This document shows positions 8,653-16,980 of a DNA stretch of 64,000 nucleotides, one piece after another. The first letter of the stretch is position 1, and the number at the start of each line of letters is the position of its first letter. Both the position numbers and the translations under genes were made by a program. The notes below the pieces were generated by a model. The model searched no databases. It saw only the letters and a program-made list of their open reading frames with translations, and was not told where the DNA came from. The DNA comes from Okibacterium fritillariae (GTDB lineage Bacteria > Actinomycetota > Actinomycetes > Actinomycetales > Microbacteriaceae): the NCBI RefSeq assembly GCF_900167575.1, contig NZ_FUZP01000001.1, positions 1,612,001 through 1,676,000 of the forward strand, written 5' to 3'.

Positions 8653-9885
8653 ATGGACACCGGCACCATTGCCTGGGCGATCACGGCGACAGCACTCGTG
8701 CTGTTCATGACGCCCGGCGTCGCTTTCTTCTACGGCGGACTCGTCAAGGCCAAGAGCGTCGTCAGCATGATGATGATGAGCTTCGGGGCCCTCGGCCTCA
8801 TCAGCGTGCTCTGGATTCTCTACGGCTTCAACATGAGCGCTGTCACGGGCGCCTTCGACTTCGCGGGCAACCCGTTCTCCGACTTCGGCCTCACCGCCCT
8901 GTCGCAGGGTGAGACCGCCAACACCGACCTGCTGGGCGCCACCTACGGCGCCACGTTCGCGATCATCACGGTCGCGCTCATCTCGGGCGCCATCGCCGAC
9001 CGCGCCAAGTTCGGCGCGTGGATGATCTTCGCCGGCATCTGGGCGACGGTCGCCTACTTCCCGATCGCCGCGTGGGTGTGGGGCGGCGGCTGGATCATGA
9101 ACCTCGGCACGACGCTCTTCGGCGAAGAGGCGGGCCTCGCGGTCATCGACTACGCCGGCGGAACGGCCGTGCACATCAACGCGGGTGCCGCCGCTCTGGC
9201 CCTGGCCCTCGTGCTCGGCAAGCGTGTGGGATTCCAGAAGGGCATGTCGAAGCCGCACAACGTGCCGCTGACGCTGCTCGGCGCGTCCATCCTGTGGTTC
9301 GGCTGGTTCGGTTTCAACGCCGGCGCCGAGTGGCTCAACAACATGGAGAACGTCGGCCTCATCGTGATCAACACGCTGGGTGCGACGGCCGCGGCCATCA
9401 TCGGCTGGCTCGTCATCGAGAAGTTCAAGGACGGCAAGGCCACGTCGGTGGGCGCGGCTTCCGGTGCCGTTGCCGGTCTCGTGGCGATCACGCCCGCCTG
9501 CGCCAACCTCACCCCGGGCTGGGCCCTGCTGCTCGGTGTCGTCACGGGTGCCGTGTGTGCCCTCGCCGTCGAACTGAAGTTCAAGCTGGGCTTTGATGAC
9601 GCGCTCGACGTGGTCGGCATCCACCTCATCGGCGGCCTCATCGGCACCGTCTACCTCGGCTTCTTCGCCACCTCGACGGGTCTGTTCGTCGGCGGCGGAT
9701 GGGAGCAGCTCGTGCTGCAGGTCGTGGCGGCTCTGGCCGTGCTGATCTACTCCTTCGTGGTCGCGCTGGTGATCGGTTTCGCGATCCAGAAGACCATCGG
9801 GTTTCGCGTGAAGAACGAGGACGAGATCGCGGGCGTGGACACGTCGGTGCACGGCGAAGAGGGTTACGCGCTCGACGTCGTCTGA
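8653..9885 (+). CDS. amt: Ammonium transporter (Amt/MEP/Rh family)
   Basis: The 410-residue protein has about 11 hydrophobic segments and the Amt signature near the N-terminus (FMTPGVAFFYGGLVKAKS). The twin pore histidines lie in GGTAVHINAGAAALALAL and in VVGIHLIGGLIGTVYLGFF. SILWFGWFGFNAGAEW is a further family hallmark. It imports ammonium across the cytoplasmic membrane under nitrogen limitation. No glnK or glnD follows, so it is monocistronic here and a possible terminator lies at 9915-9949. The GlnR-like operator upstream indicates nitrogen control. Confidence 0.96.
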   Translation: MDTGTIAWAITATALVLFMTPGVAFFYGGLVKAKSVVSMMMMSFGALGLISVLWILYGFNMSAVTGAFDFAGNPFSDFGLTALSQGETANTDLLGATYGATFAIITVALISGAIADRAKFGAWMIFAGIWATVAYFPIAAWVWGGGWIMNLGTTLFGEEAGLAVIDYAGGTAVHINAGAAALALALVLGKRVGFQKGMSKPHNVPLTLLGASILWFGWFGFNAGAEWLNNMENVGLIVINTLGATAAAIIGWLVIEKFKDGKATSVGAASGAVAGLVAITPACANLTPGWALLLGVVTGAVCALAVELKFKLGFDDALDVVGIHLIGGLIGTVYLGFFATSTGLFVGGGWEQLVLQVVAALAVLIYSFVVALVIGFAIQKTIGFRVKNEDEIAGVDTSVHGEEGYALDVV

Positions 9886-9914
9886 TCCTGCGGGTCACAC
9901 GAGCCAGCACAGCA

Positions 9915-9949
9915 CGAAGGGGATGTCGCACCACGCGGCATCCCCTTCG
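9915..9949. terminator. Bidirectional hairpin between amt and the M18 peptidase gene
   Basis: CGAAGGGGATG (9915-9925) and CATCCCCTTCG (9939-9949) form an 11-bp stem with a 13-nt loop, between two convergent genes. It lacks a long U-tract on either strand. Confidence 0.6.
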
Positions 9950-10002
9950 TCGCGCGTTCCGACCTTCCGGCCGTGGCAGTTCGCTCGTCCGCGGCTCGCG
10001 TG

Positions 10003-11343
10003 CTACTTCTCGTCGGCGGGTGCGAAGAACGCCCCGATCGCCGAGCTGAGCGCGGGCGCATCGTCGACGTGGCACAGCTCGCGCGCCGAGTGCATCGAGA
10101 GCAGGCCGATGCCGACATCCACCGTGCGAATTCCGAGGCGCGTCGCCGTGAGCGGCCCGATCGTCGAGCCGCACGGGATGATGTTGTTCGACACGAACTC
10201 CTGATACGGCACGCCGGCCTGCGCCGCGGCGTGAGCGAACATCGCCGCCCCGTGCGCGTCGGTGGCGTAACGCTGGTTGGCGTTGATCTTGAGCAGCGGA
10301 CCGGACCCCGCGATCGGCCGGTTGGCCGGGTCGTGGCGCTCGGGGTAGTTGGGGTGCACGACATGCCCGGCGTCCGCCGAGAGGCACCACGAGGCGGCGT
10401 AGGCCCGCAGGCGGTCGCTGGGGGTCTGGCCCAGCCCCGCGCCGATGCGCGTGAGCACGTCGTCGAGGAACGGGCCGCTGGCGCCCGAGCGCGTCTCCGA
10501 GCCGAGCTCCTCGTGGTCGAAGGCGGCCAGCACGCTGATGGTCTTCGTGTCGGCGGGGACCTCCATGAGCGCCCGCAGGCCCGCGAAGACCGAGCTGAGA
10601 TTGTCCATGCGCCCGGCCGCGAAGAGTTTCTTGTCGAGGCCGAAGCGGGCGGGCGCCTGCGTGTCGGCGGTGAGGATGTCGTAGCCCTTCACGTCCTGAG
10701 CGTCGAGCCCGGCGAGCCCCGCCAGGTGCGCGAGCAGATCGGAGTGACCGACATCCCCGACACCGTAGACGGGCGCGGTGTGGCGCTGCTTGTCGAGCGT
10801 GAGGCCGTCGTTGACGCCGCGATCGAGGTGGATGGCGAGCTGCGGGATGCGCAGGAACGGGCCCGTGCGCACGAGGTGCTCGGTGCCCTGCCGGTCGACG
10901 AGGCGCCCGGCGAGCTCGATCTCGCGGTCGAGCCAGGAATTCAGGAGAGGGCCGCCGTAGACCTCGACGCCGGCCTGCAGCCATCCGTTCGAGCCGATGC
11001 TGGGGTGCGGTTTGAGTTTGAAACCGGGGGAGTCGGTGTGCGCGCCGAGGATGCGGAACGGCGTGGTGGCGTGAGCGTCGTGCGGCTGCACCCACGCGAT
11101 GATGGCGCCGTCGCGCACGACGTAGTGGCGGCGGGCCTCGGTGCGGGGCGAGGCCGAGTCGGAGTCGTCGCCGGTCGAGTCTGCTGCGGCGTCGAGCCAG
11201 TCGCCACGCTCGTCCAGGCGGGTGAACCCGGCCTCGTCGAGCCAGCGGGCGGCTTCGGCGGCGGCGTGATACGAGCTGGGCGAGGCCTGGAGGTAGCTGG
11301 CGAAGTCATCGATGTAGCGGTTAACGTCCATCCCGCTATTCAA
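10003..11343 (-). CDS. apeB: M18 family aminopeptidase
   Basis: The 446-residue protein matches M18 aspartyl aminopeptidases in length and metal-site motifs: RILGAHTDSPGFKLKP carries the first His and the Asp, AAFDHEELGSETRSGA the glutamates, and DAGHVVHPNYPERHDP the later Asp and His. The HAAAQAGVPYQEFVSNN and PCGSTIGPL stretches are also typical. It is a cytosolic zinc aminopeptidase preferring acidic N-terminal residues. The start MNSGMDVNRYIDDFASYLQ could be trimmed to the second Met (MDVNRY). It is convergent with amt and has no operon partner. Confidence 0.92.
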   Translation of the reverse strand: MNSGMDVNRYIDDFASYLQASPSSYHAAAEAARWLDEAGFTRLDERGDWLDAAADSTGDDSDSASPRTEARRHYVVRDGAIIAWVQPHDAHATTPFRILGAHTDSPGFKLKPHPSIGSNGWLQAGVEVYGGPLLNSWLDREIELAGRLVDRQGTEHLVRTGPFLRIPQLAIHLDRGVNDGLTLDKQRHTAPVYGVGDVGHSDLLAHLAGLAGLDAQDVKGYDILTADTQAPARFGLDKKLFAAGRMDNLSSVFAGLRALMEVPADTKTISVLAAFDHEELGSETRSGASGPFLDDVLTRIGAGLGQTPSDRLRAYAASWCLSADAGHVVHPNYPERHDPANRPIAGSGPLLKINANQRYATDAHGAAMFAHAAAQAGVPYQEFVSNNIIPCGSTIGPLTATRLGIRTVDVGIGLLSMHSARELCHVDDAPALSSAIGAFFAPADEK

Positions 11344-11386
11344 TCACCGACGGCGCAACCGGAACTCGGTTCGGAAGCCATGGGCG

Positions 11387-11944
11387 TCACGCGTTCAGTC
11401 GTCGTTCGGCCTCGACGAGAAGCCGACGCAACGCGCTTTCGGTGGCGTCGCGGTCGCCCCATCCGAGCACGTCGGCGATCTCGGCCTCGAGCCCCAGCTG
11501 CGCCGGCAGGGCGGCGTCGATCAGGTCGCGGCCGGCGGGTGTGAGGTCGACGAGCACGACGCGTTTGTCGTGGCTGCTGCGCTGTCGCGCGGCCAGACCG
11601 GATGCCTCGAGCCGCAGCATCCGCTTGGTGATGGCGGCGTTCGACACCGTGAGCAGGTGCGCCAGCCGGGTGGCGGCCACGGGGGAGTCTGACCGGCGCA
11701 GCACGCTCAGCACGTCGAACTCGCCGCGGCCGATGCCGAAGGGTTCGAGCAGGGCGTCGCTCAGCAGGGTCACGGCGCGGGACAGGCGGTGGATGCGGCC
11801 GAGCACGGCGATCGCGGTCGTGTCGAGCTCGGGCCGCACGGTCGCCCAGGCGTCGCGGGTGTCGTCGACCGAGTCCCGGGTGCCGGGTGAGTCAGAGGTG
11901 ACGGGTGAGTCAGAGGTGACCGGTGAGTCGGAGGTATCGGGCAC
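11387..11944 (-). CDS. MarR family transcriptional regulator
   Basis: The start is GTG 11944 with a strong AAGGAG site (CAAAGGAGCACCGTG), giving 185 residues. After an unusual 25-residue N-terminal stretch of SDSPVT-type repeats, a MarR winged helix is recognisable: FGIGRGEFDVLSVLRRS, ATRLAHLLTVSNAAITKRMLRLE (recognition helix region), and RQRSSHDKRVVLVDLTPAGRDLI (wing). MarR proteins repress divergent efflux or stress genes and release DNA on binding small aromatic ligands. It is divergent from a FUSC transporter gene, with the palindrome at 11964-11977 between them, so autoregulation and control of that transporter are the likely roles. Confidence 0.9.
   Translation of the reverse strand: MPDTSDSPVTSDSPVTSDSPGTRDSVDDTRDAWATVRPELDTTAIAVLGRIHRLSRAVTLLSDALLEPFGIGRGEFDVLSVLRRSDSPVAATRLAHLLTVSNAAITKRMLRLEASGLAARQRSSHDKRVVLVDLTPAGRDLIDAALPAQLGLEAEIADVLGWGDRDATESALRRLLVEAERRLNA
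11885..11938. repeat. 18-bp tandem repeat (3 units) in the 5' end of marR
   Basis: Three 18-bp units (11885-11902, 11903-11920, 11921-11938), the first two identical, encode the SDSPVT repeats at the MarR N-terminus. The unit length is in frame, so copy-number change would lengthen or shorten the protein without a frameshift. Confidence 0.85.
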
Positions 11945-11963
11945 GGTGCTCCTTTGCGGAATG

Positions 11964-11977
11964 TTTTACTGGTAAAA
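11964..11977. promoter_or_regulatory. MarR operator palindrome
   Basis: TTTTAC-TG-GTAAAA is a perfect inverted repeat, extended on both sides by AT/AT pairs (11961-11980). It sits in the 41-nt gap between the divergent marR and FUSC genes and covers the place where both promoters must lie. Its AT-rich sequence stands out from the flanking GC-rich DNA, as expected for a MarR box. Confidence 0.65.
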
Positions 11978-11985
11978 TATACAGC

Positions 11986-13119
11986 ATGAGTTCTGCTGCA
12001 CCCGCCCTTCCCTGGTGGAAGACCGTCTTCGTCTTCGGCCCCCACGCGGGGTCCCATCGGGTGGCCGTCCGCGCAGGGATCTCGGTCGTCGTGCCGCTCG
12101 TGACGGTCTGGGCGCTCGGCCACGTCGAATGGTCGCTCTACGCCGCTTTCGGCTCGTTCGCCGCGCTCTACGGCCGCAACGTGCGTTACCGCCACCGGTT
12201 CCTCATGCAACTCTCGGCGGCGGTCGTGCTGGTCGGTGCGGTCGTCTTGGGCGTCGTGGTCGCCGGGATGCCCTCCCACGAGTGGTGGATCGTCGGCATC
12301 GGAGCCGCGTGGGCCACGCTCGTGGCCGTCCTCTCCGACGTGTTCCGCTGGAACCCGCCCGGCCCGCTCTTCGGCGTCTTCGCGCTGTGCGCCGTCGCGT
12401 CGGTGCCGCCCGGCCCCGATTCGCTCCTCATCGCCTTCGTCGTCTCGTCGGGAGCAGCCGTCGTATCGCTCCTCGTCGGCGGCGCGGGTTCGGTGATCGT
12501 CAGACGCGCCCGAGCGGACGAGCGTGTCGCCGCATCCGCCCGGCCCGCGGACGCTCCCTCGAACCCCGTCGCCCGCCGACGCACCCGGCTCCTTCCCGAC
12601 GGCGACCAGCGGCTCGCCCATGCCGCCCGTTTCGGCGTCGCCGCAGCCCTCGCCGGCGGCCTCTCGACGGCCCTCGGCATCGGCCACCCCTACTGGGCCA
12701 TGATCGCCGCCGTCGTTCCCCTCGTCGCCGTGCGCCTCTCGCATTCGGCCCTGCGCGCCACCCACCGCATCGTCGGAACCTTCCTCGGCCTCATCCTCGC
12801 CGCCATCCTGCTCTCCGCCCAGCCCTCCGGTCTCGCCGCCATCGCGCTCGTCGTGGCGCTGCAGATCGCGGCCGAGCTCTTCGTCACGCGCAACTACGGC
12901 TTCGCGCTGCTGTTCGTCACACCGCTCGCCCTCGTCATGATCGACGTCGCGCATCCCACGGACACGGCCACGCTCATCGTCGACCGCCTCGTCGAAACGG
13001 CCCTCGGAACGGTCGTCGCGCTGCTCGTGGCCGCCGCAACCTGGGCCATCTGGGGCCGCCGCGATCGCGCCTCGACATCTCGTTCACGCGGCCCGTTGCC
13101 CGCAACCCCGACCGCTTGA
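11986..13119 (+). CDS. FUSC family protein (aromatic-acid/fusaric-acid exporter type)
   Basis: I chose ATG 11986 (MSSAAPALPWWKTVF), 377 residues; the open frame extends 21 codons upstream but that would overlap the operator and the marR start. Two blocks of hydrophobic helices are visible (about residues 25-170 and 220-360) separated by a basic loop (RRARADERVAAS... RRRTRLLPDGDQ). FGVAAALAGGLSTALGIGHPYWAMIAAVVPL is typical of FUSC/ArAE exporters. It probably exports a toxic aromatic or drug-like compound that is also the MarR ligand. The ligand is unknown. Confidence 0.8.
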   Translation: MSSAAPALPWWKTVFVFGPHAGSHRVAVRAGISVVVPLVTVWALGHVEWSLYAAFGSFAALYGRNVRYRHRFLMQLSAAVVLVGAVVLGVVVAGMPSHEWWIVGIGAAWATLVAVLSDVFRWNPPGPLFGVFALCAVASVPPGPDSLLIAFVVSSGAAVVSLLVGGAGSVIVRRARADERVAASARPADAPSNPVARRRTRLLPDGDQRLAHAARFGVAAALAGGLSTALGIGHPYWAMIAAVVPLVAVRLSHSALRATHRIVGTFLGLILAAILLSAQPSGLAAIALVVALQIAAELFVTRNYGFALLFVTPLALVMIDVAHPTDTATLIVDRLVETALGTVVALLVAAATWAIWGRRDRASTSRSRGPLPATPTA

Positions 13120-13131
13120 GAAGATGAGCGG

Positions 13132-13857
13132 ATGCGCGCATCCCGATCCTTCTTCGCCCGCGACGCGCTCGAGGTAGCCCCCGAACTGCTCGGCGCCCAC
13201 CTCACGATCTCGTCGCCCGATGGCGACATCACGGTGCGCATCACCGAGACGGAGGCCTACCACGGCCTCGGAACCGGGAAGGTGCACGACGCCGGCTCCC
13301 ACGCCCGCATGGGCAAGACCGCGCGCAACGCCACCATGTTCGGCGAACCCGGTCACCTCTACGTGTACTTCTCCTACGGCATGCACAACGCGGTGAACGT
13401 CGCTTGTTCGCCCGAGGGCGTCGCCTCGGGTGTGCTGCTCCGCGCGGGCGAGATCGTCGCGGGGGAGGAGCTGGCCCGCAGCCGCCGGCCCGCCGCCAAG
13501 ACGTCTCGCGACCTCGCCCGTGGTCCGGGCCGTCTCGCCCAGGCGCTCGGCCTCGTGTACACCCTGCACGACGGCATGGATGCCCTGAGCGACACGCCGC
13601 TGCAGGCATCCGGGTCCGGCGGGCCCCGTGGGCCGGAACATGCCGGCGACGAGCGGCCGCTCGACCCACGCACGCGGGCCCACCTCGAACTGCCCGATGT
13701 CCCTCCCCAGCACATCTCCAGCGGCCCCCGCACGGGCGTGAGCGGCGAGGCCGGATCGGAGGCATTCCCGTGGCGCTTCTGGATCACCGACGACCCGACC
13801 GTCTCGCCGTATCGGCCCGCGGCACCCCGCACGGCCCGCCGGGCACCCTCGACCTGA
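13132..13857 (+). CDS. DNA-3-methyladenine glycosylase (AAG/MPG family)
   Basis: The 241-residue protein contains the AAG fold motifs: VRITETEAYHGLGTGKVHDAG with the catalytic Glu, ARNATMFGEPGHLYVYFSYGMHNAVNVAC, and LARGPGRLAQALG (DNA-intercalating and nucleotide-flipping region). The family excises alkylated or deaminated purines to start base-excision repair. It follows the FUSC gene after 12 nt in the same orientation, so it could be read through from the MarR-controlled promoter. The tail after WITDDPTVSPYRPAA is short and Pro/Arg-rich. Confidence 0.9.
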   Translation: MRASRSFFARDALEVAPELLGAHLTISSPDGDITVRITETEAYHGLGTGKVHDAGSHARMGKTARNATMFGEPGHLYVYFSYGMHNAVNVACSPEGVASGVLLRAGEIVAGEELARSRRPAAKTSRDLARGPGRLAQALGLVYTLHDGMDALSDTPLQASGSGGPRGPEHAGDERPLDPRTRAHLELPDVPPQHISSGPRTGVSGEAGSEAFPWRFWITDDPTVSPYRPAAPRTARRAPST

Positions 13858-14021
13858 CATCCCGTGTCCTCCGCTGGTCGCCGCATCCCCTCGACCTGAC
13901 GCCGCGGCATCCAAGGCTTGTGGCATGCGACCTCGTGGCATGCCTCGTGCCATCCCGCAACCCCGTTTCTCGGCCCCGGCGGCTCACCTAGTCTGCTGAA
14001 CACACCGACAAAAGGAGCGAC

Positions 14022-14282
14022 ATGCCTGACGCACAACTCGGAGAAAACGACGGCGACTACACGGTCGAGAAGGCCGAAGAGCAGGGAACCGGGGGATACG
14101 GCGGACCGTTCCCGACCGACCCGGCCGAGGAATCGACCGAGGGTGGCGGCTCGAAAGCCGACGGCACGAAAGCGGGCGAAACCGCCGACGGCCCCGCCTA
14201 CACCTACGACGCCGACAGCGACACGGTCGAATCAGAAGACGACGACGCCTCGGGCGCAGCCTCCACAGACGGCGACGCGTAG
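14022..14282 (+). CDS. Small acidic hypothetical protein
   Basis: An 86-residue protein with a strong AAAGGAG site 5 nt before the ATG. It is very acidic and rich in Gly, Asp, Glu, Ser and Thr (TVEKAEEQGTGGYGGPF in the N-terminal half; SDTVESEDDD near the C-terminus), without hydrophobic segments or cysteines, so it is probably disordered and cytosolic. The gene ends 9 nt before the GST-like gene in the same direction. Function unknown; the good ribosome-binding site and codon use support it being real. Confidence 0.6.
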   Translation: MPDAQLGENDGDYTVEKAEEQGTGGYGGPFPTDPAEESTEGGGSKADGTKAGETADGPAYTYDADSDTVESEDDDASGAASTDGDA

Positions 14283-14291
14283 GCTCGACCC

Positions 14292-15308
14292 ATGGCAGAG
14301 AGCACGCAGGGCCGCTACGTCGAGCCCGGTCAAGAGTTCAACCGCGACACCAACTACATCGAGGACCGCATCACGCGTGACGGCCGCGACGGCTGGCCGG
14401 TCGAGGCAGGGCGATACCGGCTGGTAGCGGCTCGTGCGTGCCCCTGGGCCAACCGATCCATCATCGTGCGGCGCCTGCTCGGCCTCGAAGACGCCATCAG
14501 CCTCGGCCTGCCCGGCCCCACGCACGACAAGGACAGCTGGACGTTCGACCTCGACGAGGGCGGCGTCGACCCCGTGCTCGGCATCGAGCGCCTGCAGCAA
14601 GCCTTCTTCGCCCGCTTCCCCGACTACCCGCGCGGCATCACGGTGCCCGCCATCGTCGACGTTCCGAGCGGCAAGGTCGTCACCAACAACTACCCCCAGA
14701 TCACGCTCGACTTCTCGACCGAGTGGACCGAATTCCACCGCGACGGCGCGCCAGATCTCTACCCGGAGCACCTGCGGGCCGAGATCGACGACGTCGCCGA
14801 GAAGATCTTCCACGACGTCAACAACGGCGTGTACAAGGCCGGTTTCGCCGGTTCGCAGCGCGCCTACGAGCGTGCCTACGACACCCTCTTCACACGCCTC
14901 GACTGGCTCGAGGAACGGCTCGCCGGGCAGCGCTACCTCGTCGGCGACACGATCACCGAAGCGGATGTCCGCCTCTTCACGACCCTTGCGCGCTTCGACG
15001 CCGTCTATCACGGCCACTTCAAGTGCAACCGCAACAAGTTGAGCGAGATGCCTGTCCTGTGGGCCTACGCGCGCGACCTCTTCCAGACCCCCGGATTCGG
15101 CGACACGATCGACTTCGACCAGATCAAGAAGCACTACTACATCGTGCACAGCGACATCAATCCGACGGGCATCGTGCCGAAGGGCCCCTCAGATACCGGA
15201 TGGCTGACCCCGCACGGTCGTGAGGCACTCGGCGGTCGCCCGTTCGGCGACGGCACGCCCCCGCAACCGCCCCGCGCGGGCGAAGAGGTCCCGCCGCTGC
15301 GCGACTAA
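14292..15308 (+). CDS. Xi-class glutathione S-transferase-like (glutathionyl-hydroquinone reductase family)
   Basis: The 338-residue protein has the xi-class/ECM4 layout: a thioredoxin-like N-terminal domain with the catalytic RACPWANRSIIVRR motif (CPWA), VPAIVDVPSGKVVTNNYPQI for thiol binding, and an all-helical C-terminal domain with YLVGDTITEADVRLFTTLARFD. In proteobacteria these enzymes reduce glutathionyl-hydroquinones. Actinobacteria usually make mycothiol instead of glutathione, so the physiological thiol here is probably mycothiol. Its stop codon overlaps the convergent CYTH gene's stop by 4 nt. Confidence 0.88.
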   Translation: MAESTQGRYVEPGQEFNRDTNYIEDRITRDGRDGWPVEAGRYRLVAARACPWANRSIIVRRLLGLEDAISLGLPGPTHDKDSWTFDLDEGGVDPVLGIERLQQAFFARFPDYPRGITVPAIVDVPSGKVVTNNYPQITLDFSTEWTEFHRDGAPDLYPEHLRAEIDDVAEKIFHDVNNGVYKAGFAGSQRAYERAYDTLFTRLDWLEERLAGQRYLVGDTITEADVRLFTTLARFDAVYHGHFKCNRNKLSEMPVLWAYARDLFQTPGFGDTIDFDQIKKHYYIVHSDINPTGIVPKGPSDTGWLTPHGREALGGRPFGDGTPPQPPRAGEEVPPLRD

Positions 15309-15943
15309 TCCTCGAAGTTCGCGTCGGCACCCAGGGCGCGAGCGATCTTGGCGACAGTAGACGAGGGTCGGGCACCGGCGGCGACGAGGCTTCGCTCGAT
15401 GTCATCCAACAGTGCCGTGCGCTCGTCGCGCGTGGCGGGTGCCCCCGGCAGGAGTTCCGCCTCCCACTCGCGCCAAGCACGCTTCGTGTCAGCCCGCATG
15501 TCCGTCGTCGAGACCTCATCGTCGGCGATCTCGGCGACATCGTTCCCCGCGGCATCCTGCAGGTGAACGAGCGTGCGAACCGTGTGGATGCGCGCCAGCG
15601 GTGTCACCGCCCGACCCTCCAATATGGCTGCCAGGCGTTCGAGCACGCCATCGGGCACCGAGTCCTCGGATCCGTCCTCCAACGGCCAGTGCACCTCGGT
15701 GCGCCCCTCGTCGGCGGGCAGCTTCACGTGCCACCCCTCGTCCGCGCCGCCGGATCGCCGCCGGATGATGATGTGGTTCGCCGCAAGAACCTGGTCCTCG
15801 GTGTCGAAGTAGAGCGCGTCCAGCGGCACACCCTCGTGCCGCGTCACGCTCGCCACGCCCTCGACCTCGGTCAGGTCGGGCACATCGCTCTCCGCGGCCA
15901 CGTCATACTTGCGTTCGATCTCGACTTGCTCGGCACCTGACAT
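15305..15943 (-). CDS. CYTH domain-containing protein
   Basis: I chose ATG 15943 (MSGAEQVEIERKYDVAAE), 212 residues; the longer open frame upstream is Arg-rich and not protein-like. EIERKY near the N-terminus is the CYTH signature, followed by the alternating charged strands expected of the triphosphate tunnel (DALYFDTEDQVLAANHIIIRRRSG; WHVKLPADEGRTEVHWPL; EIADDEVST). CYTH proteins hydrolyse triphosphates such as inorganic triphosphate or ATP using divalent metals. Many actinobacterial homologues carry a CHAD domain; none is present here. Confidence 0.82.
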   Translation of the reverse strand: MSGAEQVEIERKYDVAAESDVPDLTEVEGVASVTRHEGVPLDALYFDTEDQVLAANHIIIRRRSGGADEGWHVKLPADEGRTEVHWPLEDGSEDSVPDGVLERLAAILEGRAVTPLARIHTVRTLVHLQDAAGNDVAEIADDEVSTTDMRADTKRAWREWEAELLPGAPATRDERTALLDDIERSLVAAGARPSSTVAKIARALGADANFED

Positions 15944-16022
15944 GACACCCTGTCTACCCGGATGCCGGTGCCGCCGCCAGCACCCACGCCGACACGCTCC
16001 GTCGCGACGATCACCGGGCAGC

Positions 16023-16054
16023 AAAAAGGGGATGAGCGTCGCAACGCCATCCCC
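16023..16054 (-). terminator. Intrinsic terminator of the PfpI-family gene
   Basis: On the minus strand, GGGGATG GCGT TGCG ACGC T CATCCCC is followed by TTTTT, forming a nested hairpin with a U-tract 25 nt after the stop of the gene ending at 16079. Confidence 0.85.
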
Positions 16055-16078
16055 TCATCGCTCACCGCGCTGCGGCTC

Positions 16079-16630
16079 CTAGACCGTCTGGCCAGAGTGC
16101 TCGCCCTCGGCAATCTCCTCGACGAGCTTGGCGTTGAACGCCGGCAGGTCGTCGGGAGTGCGGCTCGAGACGAGGCCGCTGTCGACCACGACCTCTTCGT
16201 CGACCCAGTCAGCGCCGGCGTTCTTGAGGTCGGTCTGCAGGCTGGCGAAGCTCGTCATCTGGCGTCCGCGAACCACATCGGCCTCGATCAGCAACCACGG
16301 GCCGTGGCAGATCACGCCGACAGGCTTGTGCTGCTCGAAGAACGAGCGCGCGAACGATACGGCGCCCTGCTCCATGCGGATGTTGTCGGCGTTGACGACC
16401 CCGCCCGGCAACACGAGCGCATCGAACGCGTCCGCCGAAGCATCCGCAACGGTCTGGTCCACGCCCTGCGTGTGGCCGTTCTTCCCGGTCACCTCACCCG
16501 AAGACGGTGCGACCAGGGTGGGAATGCCGCCAGCCTCCGTCACCGCCTGCCACGGGCTCGTCAGCTCGGCGTCCTCGAAACCGTCGGTCAACAGAAAAGC
16601 GACCTTCTTACCCGAAATGTTCTCAGTCAT
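16079..16630 (-). CDS. PfpI/DJ-1 family type 1 glutamine amidotransferase-like protein
   Basis: I chose ATG 16630 (MTENISGKKVAFLLTDG) because AGGGAGGA lies about 8 nt upstream; 183 residues. The DJ-1/PfpI core is clear: LLTDGFEDAELTSPWQAV with the conserved Glu, ALVLPGGVVNAD, and the nucleophile elbow PVGVICHGPWLLIEADV with the active Cys followed by His. Members act as deglycases, chaperones or stress hydrolases; YfkM/general-stress-protein-like homologues are the nearest kind I recall. It is monocistronic with its own terminator. Confidence 0.87.
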   Translation of the reverse strand: MTENISGKKVAFLLTDGFEDAELTSPWQAVTEAGGIPTLVAPSSGEVTGKNGHTQGVDQTVADASADAFDALVLPGGVVNADNIRMEQGAVSFARSFFEQHKPVGVICHGPWLLIEADVVRGRQMTSFASLQTDLKNAGADWVDEEVVVDSGLVSSRTPDDLPAFNAKLVEEIAEGEHSGQTV

Positions 16631-16763
16631 CGTGGAATCCTCCCTTTCGACGTCGTCCGGCCAACCGGTCGAACACATTCCACGCTAAAACGGTCGTGAT
16701 GCCGGCAACACCCCGTTGACGAACCGGTGGCCCCGTCCTAGACCTGCGGAGACCACACGGGCA

Positions 16764-16795
16764 CAAAAAAAATCCGCCAGCGCGAACTGGCGGAT
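16764..16795 (-). terminator. Intrinsic terminator of tRNA-Val(CAC)
   Basis: On the minus strand, ATCCGCCAG - TTCGCG - CTGGCGGAT forms a 9-bp stem followed by a run of T residues (A-run at 16765-16772 on the plus strand), just past the tRNA 3' end. Confidence 0.9.
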
Positions 16796-16803
16796 CTGAA
16801 GAA

Positions 16804-16879
16804 TGGTGGGCGATACCGGACTCGAACCGATGACCTCTTCCGTGTGAAGGAAGCGCGCTACCAACTGCGCCAATCGCCC
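16804..16879 (-). tRNA. tRNA-Val(CAC)
   Basis: The minus strand folds as a 76-nt tRNA with acceptor GGGCGAT/ATCGCCC, D-arm GGCGCAGTTGGTAGCGC, anticodon arm CTTCC-TTCACAC-GGAAG (anticodon CAC) and T-loop GGTTCGAGTCC. CCA is encoded. It reads valine GUG codons. Confidence 0.95.
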
Positions 16880-16980
16880 GCGAAACGGAAGAACGTCCGC
16901 CTGCGAGATTCGATCTTAGCGGAGCGAAAGCGGGAAACGCGAACCGGGAGGGCGCGGGCCCTCGGGGGAGTGCTTCGGAG

